39,768 bases of DNA from CAYFFZ01 sp049976505 (GTDB lineage: Archaea; Thermoproteota; Nitrososphaeria; Conexivisphaerales; UBA164), in assembly GCA_049976505.1 (NCBI GenBank), contig JBMFIC010000012.1, forward strand, positions 1 to 39,768. The letters are read 5' to 3'. The notes below the pieces were generated by a model. That model made no database searches. It was given only the letters and a program-made list of their open reading frames with translations, and was not told where the DNA came from. Of the stretch, positions 1-7,146 are shown piece by piece. Each line of letters begins with the position of its first letter. Position 1 is the stretch's first letter. A program made the translations under genes and the position numbers.

Positions 1-37
1 AGGCGCCCCACCGAATTCAAGTTGACCGGCCGTCACC

Positions 38-97
38 ATGAGAATAAAGCTTGAAAACGTTCATAAATGCTTTATGCGTAGAGCTTCCCCGCCCTGA
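38..97 (+). pseudogene. Possible 5' fragment of an ABC-transporter ATPase gene
   Basis: A short frame begins MRIKLENVHKCF, which resembles the usual first residues of ABC ATPases, and then runs directly into the hairpin repeat at 86-109, stopping at a TGA inside that repeat. Nothing of an ABC protein follows: the next gene on the right is the 3' end of the proline dehydrogenase on the other strand. I infer a gene cut off by the same sequence that cuts the transporter gene near 20180. The matching stretch is only about 12 residues, so chance is possible. Confidence 0.3.
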
Positions 98-109
98 AGG
101 GCGAGGCTT
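86..109. repeat. Hairpin repeat, copy 1 (IS200/IS605-end-like)
   Basis: These 24 bases are identical to 20180-20203. The core is a perfect hairpin, CGCCCT-GA-AGGGCG. Hairpins of this general look are found at the ends of IS200/IS605-type (TnpB) elements, which is family knowledge. No transposase or TnpB gene lies beside either copy, so this would be a remnant or a solo end. Copy 1 lies 11 bases beyond the stop codon of the proline dehydrogenase. Confidence 0.7.
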
Positions 110-120
110 GTGGTTCATTG

Positions 121-960
121 TCAGAGCTCAAAGAGGGACCTGAGGACCAGGATCAGGTTGCTCGCCTCCTTCAGCCTCCTTCTTGCGTAGTCGAGCCACT
201 TCTCCCCGTATGGGATGTAGAGAGCTCTCCTGACCGGCTGGCCCTGGAGGCCGTAGAGGAACCTGTTCTTTATGCCAAGGAGCATGGCAACGGTGACGTC
301 CCTGCCGTAAGTTCCGTTCATCTCGACCGCCTCCCTTACTATCCTGGTGTCGTGGGTGGCTATAGTGAACTCGTTCGCGTTCTCGAAGAGGTACTTCATT
401 ATGACCCTGTAGTTCTCGGTCTTGTCCTTCCATTTGATGTATGCGATGTCCGGCGGCTCCTTGTAAGCCCCCTTAACGAGCCTTATAACCCCTCCCCTCT
501 TCACGATCTCCTTCACGTCCTCGTTGCTCCTTCTGAGGTATGACTGGATGGCTATCCCCTCCCTTGTTATGGTTAAGCCTTCAAGGTAGAGCCTTATGGT
601 GGGCTCGACGTACCTGGATGCCTCCATGTCCAGCCAGACGAACACGTCGTTGACCTTGGCGTACCTTAGTATCTGGGCGTAGTTCTCCTTAGCCAGGTCG
701 TAGCTGACGCTTAGACCTATCTGGGTTGGCTTGAGCGATACGTCGGCGTCAAGGCCATCCGACCTTATTTCGTCCATTAGCTGAAAGTACATCTCGACGT
801 TCCTCCTGATCTCGCCGGCATCAGTTAGCTCCTCCCCCAGGTAGTTCAGGATAGCCCTTACGCCGCTCGAGTTGACCCTCTTCGTGACCCTTACTGCATC
901 GCTGATAGAAGGACCGGCTATCCATCTTTTTGCGATGAAGAACCCAAGATTTTCAAACAT
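121..960 (-). CDS. Proline dehydrogenase (PRODH)
   Basis: FAD-dependent oxidation of L-proline to 1-pyrroline-5-carboxylate, the first step of proline catabolism. The 279-residue protein is the short, single-domain type with a beta/alpha-barrel. Visible PRODH motifs are LKPTQIGL (76-83), WLDME (109-113), QSYLRRS (139-145), RLVKGAYKE (160-168), ATHD (201-204) and YIPYGEKW (248-255). The frame is open to a GTG at 981, but I chose the ATG at 960 because a TATA-like stretch at 988-997 would place transcription start near 966. The gene is divergent from P5C dehydrogenase at 1050, the next enzyme of the pathway, with about 90 bases between, so the two are probably co-regulated. Its 3' end lies next to the hairpin repeat at 86-109. 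Confidence 0.95.
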   Translation of the reverse strand: MFENLGFFIAKRWIAGPSISDAVRVTKRVNSSGVRAILNYLGEELTDAGEIRRNVEMYFQLMDEIRSDGLDADVSLKPTQIGLSVSYDLAKENYAQILRYAKVNDVFVWLDMEASRYVEPTIRLYLEGLTITREGIAIQSYLRRSNEDVKEIVKRGGVIRLVKGAYKEPPDIAYIKWKDKTENYRVIMKYLFENANEFTIATHDTRIVREAVEMNGTYGRDVTVAMLLGIKNRFLYGLQGQPVRRALYIPYGEKWLDYARRRLKEASNLILVLRSLFEL

Positions 961-986
961 TTCAACTTTATGTACTACCACTTTCA

Positions 987-1048
987 GATAATTAAGCTTT
1001 TTTTAGGCGGGGACCTAGAACTTTATGGATTAAAGTTTAAAAGTAAAG
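987..1048. promoter_or_regulatory. Divergent promoters of the proline catabolic genes
   Basis: On the minus strand, GCTTAATTAT (988-997) lies about 30 bases before the PRODH ATG at 960. On the plus strand there are two TATA-like boxes: CTTTATGG (1021-1028), about 26 bases before the ATG at 1050, and GTTTAAAAGT (1035-1044), about 27 bases before the in-frame ATG at 1068. Either start of the P5C dehydrogenase would therefore give a leaderless message. No clear operator was seen. Confidence 0.5.
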
Positions 1049-1049
1049 G

Positions 1050-2687
1050 ATGCAAATAAAATATTCGATGAGCGATTTTAAGGACGAGTTCACCTACCTA
1101 TCCTACGTCGCTCAGGGCAAGGAAAAGGAGTTCCACGAGCTCTTCGATCAGGCGGTTGAAAAGGTCAGGAAGGAGTACCTGGGCAAGGAGTATCCAATAT
1201 ACATAGGGGACAAGGAGGTCAGGACAGAGAAGAAGCTCATAGAAAGGTCGCCAATAGACGGAACCCTCATATGCACCTGCCAGAGAGGGGACAGGGAGGT
1301 TACGAGGCAGGGCATAAAGGAGGCAAAGGAGGCCTTCGATGAGTGGAGCGGAATGGGCTGGAGAAGGAGGGCAATGATCATGAGGAGGGCAGCTGACATC
1401 ATAGGGAAGAACCGGTTCGAGCTGGCGGCCATCCTTTCAATAGAGAACGGGAAGAACAGGCTTGAGTCGATTGGCGAGGTGGACGAGGCCATAAACTTCC
1501 TGAGGTACTACGCCTACCTGATGCTGTCCAACAGGGGATACAACCAGGTTGTCAGGCTCAGGTCCATGGGCGTCAAGATAAAGTACGGCTTTCAGGGATC
1601 GGTCACGAAGACGGAGGTCGTCGAGCAGAGGATGGTGCCATACGGGGTCTTCGGGATAATAGCCCCGTTCAACTTCCCGGTTTCAATATCGACCGGCATG
1701 AGCGTCGGTGCCCTGGTGACCGGGAACACGGCCATTCTCAAGCCTTCATCAACGGGCAACATGACCATGCTGACCGGGATCATGATATACAGGTACCTTA
1801 TAGAGGCTGGGGTTCCACCTGGGGCCTACAACGTTATAACCGGGCCTGGATCAGAGGTTGGGGACGAGCTGGTGGCTAACAGGGACGTGGCTGGCATAGC
1901 GTTCACGGGCTCGAAGGACACGGGAAAGAGCATGATAAAGAGGGCGTACGAGCTCGGCCTAGACAAGGTGTTCATAGTTGAGATGGGAGGCAAGAACCCG
2001 GCAATAGTAACCGAGACCGCAAACATAGAGGAGGCCGCGCAGGGAATAGTCTCGGCCGCCTTCGGATATCAGGGACAGAAGTGCAGCGCCCTCTCCAGGC
2101 TGTACGTGCACAGGAAGGTGAAGGATGCGCTCGTTGAGGAGGTGGTGAGAAGGATGAAGGAGCTCGTAATTGGGGACCCGCTGAAGAAGGAGGTCTACCT
2201 CGGACCCCTGATAAGCGAGGAGGCATACAACAGGTACGTGTGGGCCGTTGAGCTTGGAAGGAAGGACGGGAAGATCATCTACGGAGGCGAGAGGGTTGAC
2301 GTCGGGCTTAACGGGTACTACGTCAAGCCCACGCTGATAGAGCTGAAGCACGGGCACGAGCTGTTCAGGCGCGAGCTCTTCCTGCCGATACTGGTTATGG
2401 ACACGTATGAGAAGTTCGAGGACGCGATAAACATGGCCAACGACACAGAGTACGGTCTTACGGCAGGTCTGTACACAGGAAAGAAGGAGGAGATAGACAT
2501 GTTCAGGGAGAGAATACAGTCCGGAGTGGTGTACGTGAACAGGAGCGCCAGCGCCACCACAGGGGCCATGGTCGGATACCATCCGTTCGTAGGATGGAAG
2601 AGCAGCGGCTTCACCGGAAAGGGAGCAGGAGGAAGGTTCTACCTGCTTCAGTTCCTGAGGGAGCAGAGCTTCTCAGTATCCCAGTGA
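1050..2687 (+). CDS. 1-pyrroline-5-carboxylate dehydrogenase (aldehyde dehydrogenase family)
   Basis: NAD(P)-dependent oxidation of glutamate semialdehyde (from P5C) to glutamate, completing proline degradation begun by the divergent PRODH. The 545 residues fit the P5CDH branch of the aldehyde dehydrogenase superfamily. Visible are the cofactor-domain segment APFNFPVSI (205-213), FTGS (285-288), the general-base Glu311 in VEMGGKNPAIV and the catalytic Cys345 in GYQGQKCSALS. The start could be the ATG at 1050 or the in-frame ATG at 1068 (MSDFKDEF), since each has a TATA-like box about 26-27 bases upstream. Context and sequence agree on the function; substrate preference is inferred from pairing with PRODH. 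Confidence 0.93.
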   Translation: MQIKYSMSDFKDEFTYLSYVAQGKEKEFHELFDQAVEKVRKEYLGKEYPIYIGDKEVRTEKKLIERSPIDGTLICTCQRGDREVTRQGIKEAKEAFDEWSGMGWRRRAMIMRRAADIIGKNRFELAAILSIENGKNRLESIGEVDEAINFLRYYAYLMLSNRGYNQVVRLRSMGVKIKYGFQGSVTKTEVVEQRMVPYGVFGIIAPFNFPVSISTGMSVGALVTGNTAILKPSSTGNMTMLTGIMIYRYLIEAGVPPGAYNVITGPGSEVGDELVANRDVAGIAFTGSKDTGKSMIKRAYELGLDKVFIVEMGGKNPAIVTETANIEEAAQGIVSAAFGYQGQKCSALSRLYVHRKVKDALVEEVVRRMKELVIGDPLKKEVYLGPLISEEAYNRYVWAVELGRKDGKIIYGGERVDVGLNGYYVKPTLIELKHGHELFRRELFLPILVMDTYEKFEDAINMANDTEYGLTAGLYTGKKEEIDMFRERIQSGVVYVNRSASATTGAMVGYHPFVGWKSSGFTGKGAGGRFYLLQFLREQSFSVSQ

Positions 2688-2723
2688 CCCCTTCACGTTA
2701 AAGGCGCTCCCAAAGATCTCGGC

Positions 2724-2736
2724 TTTCTCCTTTTTG
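2724..2736 (+). terminator. T-rich terminator candidate after P5C dehydrogenase
   Basis: A pyrimidine tract with a run of five T lies about 40 bases past the stop codon, as in intrinsic archaeal terminators, which need little or no hairpin. A second T run follows at about 2749. Confidence 0.35.
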
Positions 2737-2773
2737 TTGGATCCTACCTTTTGTGAAGCTATAGATTAGAGGA

Positions 2774-3100
2774 TCATTCTTTGCGCTTTTCAGGAAGCCT
2801 TGGCATCCTTGGCTCCCCTTCGAACCTAAACGGCTCGCCCCTATCGTCGAGCACAAGCTTTATGAGCGAGCAGTCCGGCGGACACGGAGTCTTGGAGTAC
2901 TGAGCCCTCACAAGCCTTCCCGTCTTCAGATCAAACGCCGCCCAGTGAAAAGTGCAGATTATGACGTCTTCCTCAAGCCTGAACCCATCGGCTATGATCG
3001 GCCGGCCCTTGTGCGGGCAGCAGTCCAGGTATGCCACGTATCTCCCATCGCTGAGCCTCAGGCTGAAGACTGGGTAGCCGTTGAACTGAAATTTCCTCAC
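2774..3100 (-). CDS. Rieske-type [2Fe-2S] ferredoxin
   Basis: A small soluble electron carrier of about 108 residues. The [2Fe-2S] ligands are visible as CPH (Cys28, His30) and CTFH (Cys49, His52), with the Rieske-style flanks HKGRP and WAAFDLKTG. There is no membrane segment, so it is a free ferredoxin rather than a bc1/b6f Rieske protein. The frame is open to 3253, but residues before about 3145 look non-coding. A TATA-like CTTTTAAAAAAG (3143-3154) implies a transcript start near 3122, so I chose the GTG at 3100; a slightly longer N-terminus cannot be excluded. It may feed a nearby redox enzyme, but no oxygenase is adjacent. Confidence 0.85.
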   Translation of the reverse strand: MRKFQFNGYPVFSLRLSDGRYVAYLDCCPHKGRPIIADGFRLEEDVIICTFHWAAFDLKTGRLVRAQYSKTPCPPDCSLIKLVLDDRGEPFRFEGEPRMPRLPEKRKE

Positions 3101-3667
3101 AAAAAAAGCGAGAGGCCCTGCGCTAATAACCCTGATGCGAACTTTTTTAAAAGCGCTTCCAGAGGCCAAAGGCGTTACAGCTGGCTTTAGAGGGTTGCGC
3201 TGCTGCAGACCAGCTCTCTGATGTATATGAAACTGATGATGGGATACAGCCATCAGGACGCCGCATCAGGCTGCGTTGAGCTGTCCCTGACCTCCTTCCG
3301 CCCTGGATGTCTCTGATGATGAAGATGACAGACGAGCTGATTGACAGAGGACCACATCTGATCTCCTCTTGAAGGGCAGGGGCCCTCAGTACGGACCGCC
3401 GTTGTGTGGCCTGCCGCATCCGTCCTGATCCCTTCACAGCTGGCTGGATCTGCCCATCCAGCCCCATCAGCCAAGCGATGGAGGCTTGCCGGACTTTCGG
3501 CCCACTTGCTCATCGCTCAGGCACGCGCGGAGCCTTACCAGGCGTCCCCTGCTTGAACGCTTCATCATAAAAGCTTCAAAAATTAAATGCGCACACAGCT
3601 TTAACCTGCGCGGCCTGTAGCTAGCCCTGCCGCGCCATTTAAAGGGCAGCAGATCTCTTTCCCGACC
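3101..3667. other. Gene-free stretch, possibly holding structured RNA
   Basis: No open frame here has codon use like the neighbours. The Rieske promoter lies at 3143-3154. On the plus strand, 3316-3361 has a C-box-like ATGATGA, a CTGA and a second CTGA in roughly C/D-guide order, but the internal C' box is poor. On the minus strand a TATA-like CTTTTATG near 3570 is followed by a G+C-rich stretch containing GGGCCGAAAGTCCGGC, which recalls part of the conserved core of RNase P RNA; I could not find the other conserved RNase P elements. Confidence 0.4.
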
Positions 3668-4132
3668 CTAACCGTTCCTGTTTATGGTGCTCAGTATCTC
3701 GTTCAGCTTGTCCTTAAGGGACGATATCTCGGCCCTGAGCCTCTCGTTCTCCTCCCTGAGCTTCTGTATGTCCTCCTGGCTCACCTGGCCGCATCTTTCC
3801 TCTGGCACGTACCTTATAAGCTTGTACTCCTTGAAGTTCAGCATGTTTGCGGCGGGATCGTACTCAACGGTAACGTTCAGCCTGATTACGTCAAGCTTGT
3901 CTATCCTCTTGGTCGATATGAGCTCCTCAAAGAGCCTCTTGTTGAACTCGGAGATGTCCCTTATTATCACGTCCTTGGGGACCTGTTTGCTCATAGATAC
4001 AAGCGCAACCCTCCTCAGCTTGTTGGCGTAACCCGCAGCTATGACCAGGCCGGTTGATATCCTGAAGGTCACGGGACCTGCCGGGGGCTGAGCGGCGCTC
4101 TCCCCACCCTTTGCCTCATTCTCAGCGCTCAT
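3668..4132 (-). CDS. DUF2258-like archaeal protein with C-terminal coiled coil
   Basis: 154 residues, function unknown. The core (about 20-110), with STGLVIAAGYANKLRRV and a later EELISTKRIDKLDVIRLNV, resembles the archaeal DUF2258 family as I remember it. The first ~18 residues are Ala/Glu/Gly-rich and probably disordered. Residues about 118-150 (EDIQKLREENERLRAEISS) have regular hydrophobic spacing and should form a coiled coil, suggesting a dimer or a partner protein. There is no signal peptide or membrane segment. A TATA-like TTTTTTAGA near 4160 lies about 27 bases before the ATG, so the mRNA is probably leaderless and separate from the upstream fix operon. Confidence 0.75.
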   Translation of the reverse strand: MSAENEAKGGESAAQPPAGPVTFRISTGLVIAAGYANKLRRVALVSMSKQVPKDVIIRDISEFNKRLFEELISTKRIDKLDVIRLNVTVEYDPAANMLNFKEYKLIRYVPEERCGQVSQEDIQKLREENERLRAEISSLKDKLNEILSTINRNG

Positions 4133-4240
4133 ATTTTAAATTATGAAAGCCCAGTCTAAAAAATCTTTCTAGGATGGTCGCCATAAGATCCTATTTTTAA
4201 AAATTCGACAGCGTTTTGCGGCAGAATTTATCTCGCCTGC

Positions 4241-5008
4241 TCAGCCATCGGACTCTATCATCCTGTAAGCCTTCCTGTAGAGCCTTTCGAAGTATCCCCT
4301 CTCCCTTATCCTGAAGCTGCCGTCGAAGACCTCGCTCACTGCCCTCTCGACCTCCTTCCTAAGCTCTTCCACGTACGGGTTCATCCTGAACATCTCCCTC
4401 ACGAGCTCCTCGGAGCCGCTCAGGGAGACAGACTCAACGTACTTCATGAGGCTCTGGCTCACGCTCCAGTCCTCTTCGGGGGCTATCCTGTTGAAGATTA
4501 TGGAAAGAAGCTGCATGAGCTGAATGGTCCTCAGGACCAGCCTGTCGTGCTCCTCGGGGGACATGGCAACTATGGTGGCCTCCTCGAATATCTTTCTGGC
4601 CACGCTCATCTCCCTTTCGGCGTCCTTCACGGGCACGAGTATTACCTTCTTTCCGATTAGCGTGCTGGCCCCTGGCCCGAATAGGGGATGCACTGATACA
4701 GGATAGCTGAGCCCGGAGAGGAGCCTGAAGTACGGGCTCTTTATCCCGCCTATCTCAACGAATGGGCCGGAGAAGCCCTCCCTTTCAACCCCCTCTATGA
4801 CCTCCTGAAGGCTCCCTATGTTGGTTGCGGATATTATCATGTCGTACCCCCTGAGCCCCTCCCCGCCGTAAAGCCTGTACCCCTGGGCCCTGAGCTCCTC
4901 GGCCCTCTCTCTTCTTCTTTCGGAGAGCTCCGCTGTATGGCCCAGGCTCTCCAGTCGCCTGTAGAACCACAGGCCCATCCTTCCGGCTCCTATGATGAGG
5001 ACTTTCAT
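4241..5008 (-). CDS. Prephenate-dehydrogenase-like NAD(P)-binding protein (TyrA family)
   Basis: The N-terminus MKVLIIGAGRMGLWF is a Rossmann nucleotide-binding start (GxGxxG), and SVHPLFGPGAS (103-113) matches the TyrA SVHPMFGP motif. TyrA catalyses NAD(P)-dependent oxidative decarboxylation of prephenate in tyrosine synthesis. At 255 residues it is a little short, with no ACT or chorismate mutase domain. In the segment EEHDRLVLRTIQLMQLL the His often found near the end in true TyrA enzymes is Gln-Leu here, so the substrate is uncertain. The start overlaps the etfA stop by one base and the gene closes the fixC-fixX-etfB-etfA operon, an unexpected partner for a tyrosine gene. Confidence 0.8.
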   Translation of the reverse strand: MKVLIIGAGRMGLWFYRRLESLGHTAELSERRRERAEELRAQGYRLYGGEGLRGYDMIISATNIGSLQEVIEGVEREGFSGPFVEIGGIKSPYFRLLSGLSYPVSVHPLFGPGASTLIGKKVILVPVKDAEREMSVARKIFEEATIVAMSPEEHDRLVLRTIQLMQLLSIIFNRIAPEEDWSVSQSLMKYVESVSLSGSEELVREMFRMNPYVEELRKEVERAVSEVFDGSFRIRERGYFERLYRKAYRMIESDG

Positions 5009-6048
5009 TACTTCCTGATTTCCCTGAGCTGCCTTATTAACTCTGGCACTATCTTCTTGTAGTCCCCAACTATTCCGTAGTCGCAGTTCTCAAATATTGG
5101 GGCCGACGGATCCGAGTTTATGGCAACCACTATCTTTGCCTCCCTTATGCCGAAGACGTGCTGCGCCGCCCCGCTTATGCCAACGGCTATGTACAGGTTT
5201 GGCTTGACGGTCTTCCCGGTCTGGCCAACCTGCCTTTCGTGGGGTATCCATCCGAGGTCAACGGCCTTCCTGCTTCCAGCGTAGGTGCCTCCCAGCACCT
5301 CGGCTAGCTGCTTTATGAGCTCGAAGCCGTCCTTGCTTCCCAGTCCCCTTCCCCCTGAAACGATGATCTCGGCCTTCTCTATTGGCATCTCCTCGCTCTT
5401 CTGAATCTCTACCCTCTCGATGAGCTCAAGGCCTATCTCGTGGACCTCGGGCATCTCCTCCTTTATTATCTGCTCCGCCTTTCTGTTCTCGTCCCTCTTC
5501 GGAGTGGGGAAAACGTTGGGCCTCACGCTTCCCATTACGGGCCTCCTCCTCATGGTCCTGATGTGAGCCAGCTGCCACGCGCCAAAGGGCGGCCTCACGA
5601 GTATGACCTCCCTGTTCTTCTCGTCGACCTCGATCATGGTTAGGTCAGCAGTAATTCCCGTCCTGAGGTGGTTGGCTATGAACGGGGCAAGCTCCCTTCC
5701 CCTCATCGTTCCCGCCACAAGGAAGGCCTCCGGCTTGTACTTCATGGCGAGCCTTGCAAGCACCTCCCCGTAAAGCCTCGAGTAGTAGGTCCTGAGCCTC
5801 TCGTCATCCACGTAGATGACTATGTCTGCCCCGTACTTGGCAGGCTCCTCAACCAGGCCTTCTATCTGATGGCCCAGCATCACAGCTACAAGCTTGCTGC
5901 CGAGCTTGTCGGCGACCTCCCTTCCCTTTCCGAGTATCTGAAGGCTCGGCTCGAGTATCTGGCCCTTGTCCATCTCCATGTATATCCAGACGTTCCTGTG
6001 CTCAGCGATGTTGACCGGGTTCCACTCTGGACATATCTGGGTGCTCAT
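5008..6048 (-). CDS. etfA: Electron transfer flavoprotein alpha subunit (EtfA/FixB)
   Basis: FAD-carrying subunit of the ETF heterodimer, which passes electrons from flavin dehydrogenases to FixC/FixX. 346 residues. The C-terminal FAD domain is clear: SGGRGLGSKDGFEL (about 231-244), then AGSRKAVDLGWIPHERQVGQ and VGISGAAQH, followed by AINSDPSAPIF. The ATG directly follows the etfB stop (TAGATG), and a GGTGATC just upstream can serve as ribosome binding site, so translation is coupled. It is the fourth gene of the fixC-fixX-etfB-etfA-tyrA-like operon. Confidence 0.95.
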   Translation of the reverse strand: MSTQICPEWNPVNIAEHRNVWIYMEMDKGQILEPSLQILGKGREVADKLGSKLVAVMLGHQIEGLVEEPAKYGADIVIYVDDERLRTYYSRLYGEVLARLAMKYKPEAFLVAGTMRGRELAPFIANHLRTGITADLTMIEVDEKNREVILVRPPFGAWQLAHIRTMRRRPVMGSVRPNVFPTPKRDENRKAEQIIKEEMPEVHEIGLELIERVEIQKSEEMPIEKAEIIVSGGRGLGSKDGFELIKQLAEVLGGTYAGSRKAVDLGWIPHERQVGQTGKTVKPNLYIAVGISGAAQHVFGIREAKIVVAINSDPSAPIFENCDYGIVGDYKKIVPELIRQLREIRK

Positions 6049-6849
6049 CTAGATCACCTTCTCCTCCTTAAGCTTTGATATGAGCCAGGAGACCATCTCC
6101 TCCGGGCTCTTGCCCTGCACGACCTGCTGCTTCCTCGGGATCTTACCTATGAACTCTGTCTTAGCGACGATCGTGGGGGAGCCCTTGAGGCCGGTGCAGA
6201 GGGGGTTCAGCTGAAGCTCGTTGTTCGTGTAGACCCTTATAGGCTTCTCAGTTACAGCCCTGAGCTTGTTCCCCAGAGTAACGTCCCTCGGCTGCAGCAG
6301 GTGCATAAGCACCGATATGAGGGCAGGCATCCTCACCCTGTACTTCTCGATATAAGACTCAAGCTGCCTCTTTACGATTAGGTATCCGTCCTCAACCTCG
6401 GCATCCGTTACGTAGTACACGTAAGGTATGTCCAGCCATGAGGAGACCTGGGCCCCTATGTGGGCCGTCGAGGAGTCCAGCGTCTCCTGTCCCGCGATTA
6501 TAAGGTCGTAGCTCCCAACGACCTTCTTTATCGCCTGCGAGATGACGTACGAGGTGGCCAGCGTGTCGGCGCCTCCGTAGACCCTGTCTGTCAGCAGTAT
6601 CCCTTCATCTATGCCCATTCCGAGGAGGTACTCTATCCCCTTTGTAGCAGATGGCGGGGCCATTATCATCGCGGTTATCTTTCCGCCGTACTTCTCCCTC
6701 AGCCTAAGGGCGAACTCAGCAGCGACGAGGTCGTGGGGGTTCACAACGCTTGGCACACCCTCCCTTATGAGCGTCCCGGTGTTAGGATCCACGTTGACCG
6801 TTGTTGTGTTCGGAACGTACTTGAAGAGGAGGACCATGTTCAGGCCCAT
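6049..6849 (-). CDS. etfB: Electron transfer flavoprotein beta subunit (EtfB/FixA)
   Basis: Partner of EtfA. The fold is recognised from LLFKYVPNTTTV at the start, PHDLVAAEFALRLRE, the ETF-beta segment DLIIAGQETLDSSTAHIGAQ and SWLDIPYVYYVT. About 266 residues, normal for the family. Possible starts are GTG 6858, ATG 6855, ATG 6849 and ATG 6837; I prefer 6849 because AGGTGA lies a few bases upstream. The frame begins just past the fixX stop, consistent with one transcript. Confidence 0.94.
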   Translation of the reverse strand: MGLNMVLLFKYVPNTTTVNVDPNTGTLIREGVPSVVNPHDLVAAEFALRLREKYGGKITAMIMAPPSATKGIEYLLGMGIDEGILLTDRVYGGADTLATSYVISQAIKKVVGSYDLIIAGQETLDSSTAHIGAQVSSWLDIPYVYYVTDAEVEDGYLIVKRQLESYIEKYRVRMPALISVLMHLLQPRDVTLGNKLRAVTEKPIRVYTNNELQLNPLCTGLKGSPTIVAKTEFIGKIPRKQQVVQGKSPEEMVSWLISKLKEEKVI

Positions 6850-6858
6850 GTCCATCAC

Positions 6859-7146
6859 CTAGCTAAAACGGAAAAATATGCCTTTGCCGCTCCTGGGGAA
6901 GGTCCAGTGAACGGCCTCCATCGGACAGACGACCCTGCAGGTTCCGCACTCGACGCATCCCTCGTAGCTGAACAGGATTCCCCCGTCAGACTCCGTGTAG
7001 CATCCTGTGGGGCAGAGCCTGACGCAGGCCTTGGTTGGACAGCTCCTGCACTTATCATAGTCAACGGTTATGTGGGGCTTCGAGTCCACGTCCCATATGT
7101 TTGCGTTGATTATGTCGGTTAGCCTCATCCTCTTTTCGGCGCTCAT
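6859..7146 (-). CDS. fixX: FixX-type ferredoxin-like protein
   Basis: Iron-sulfur partner of FixC that connects the flavoprotein to the electron acceptor. 95 residues with two cysteine clusters: C33-C36-C41-C45-C49 (CRSCPTKACVRLCPTGC) and C64-C67-C70-C74 (CVECGTCRVVCP). The C-terminal cluster is the normal 4Fe-4S motif; FixX proteins often retain only one working cluster. The ATG overlaps the fixC stop by four bases (ATGA), so translation is coupled. Confidence 0.94.
   Translation of the reverse strand: MSAEKRMRLTDIINANIWDVDSKPHITVDYDKCRSCPTKACVRLCPTGCYTESDGGILFSYEGCVECGTCRVVCPMEAVHWTFPRSGKGIFFRFS

Noticed and set aside
3147..3513. Two leftward frames upstream of the Rieske gene
   Set aside because: Residue composition (many Ser, Cys, His, Gln, Arg) and codon use are unlike the neighbouring genes, and no motif is present.
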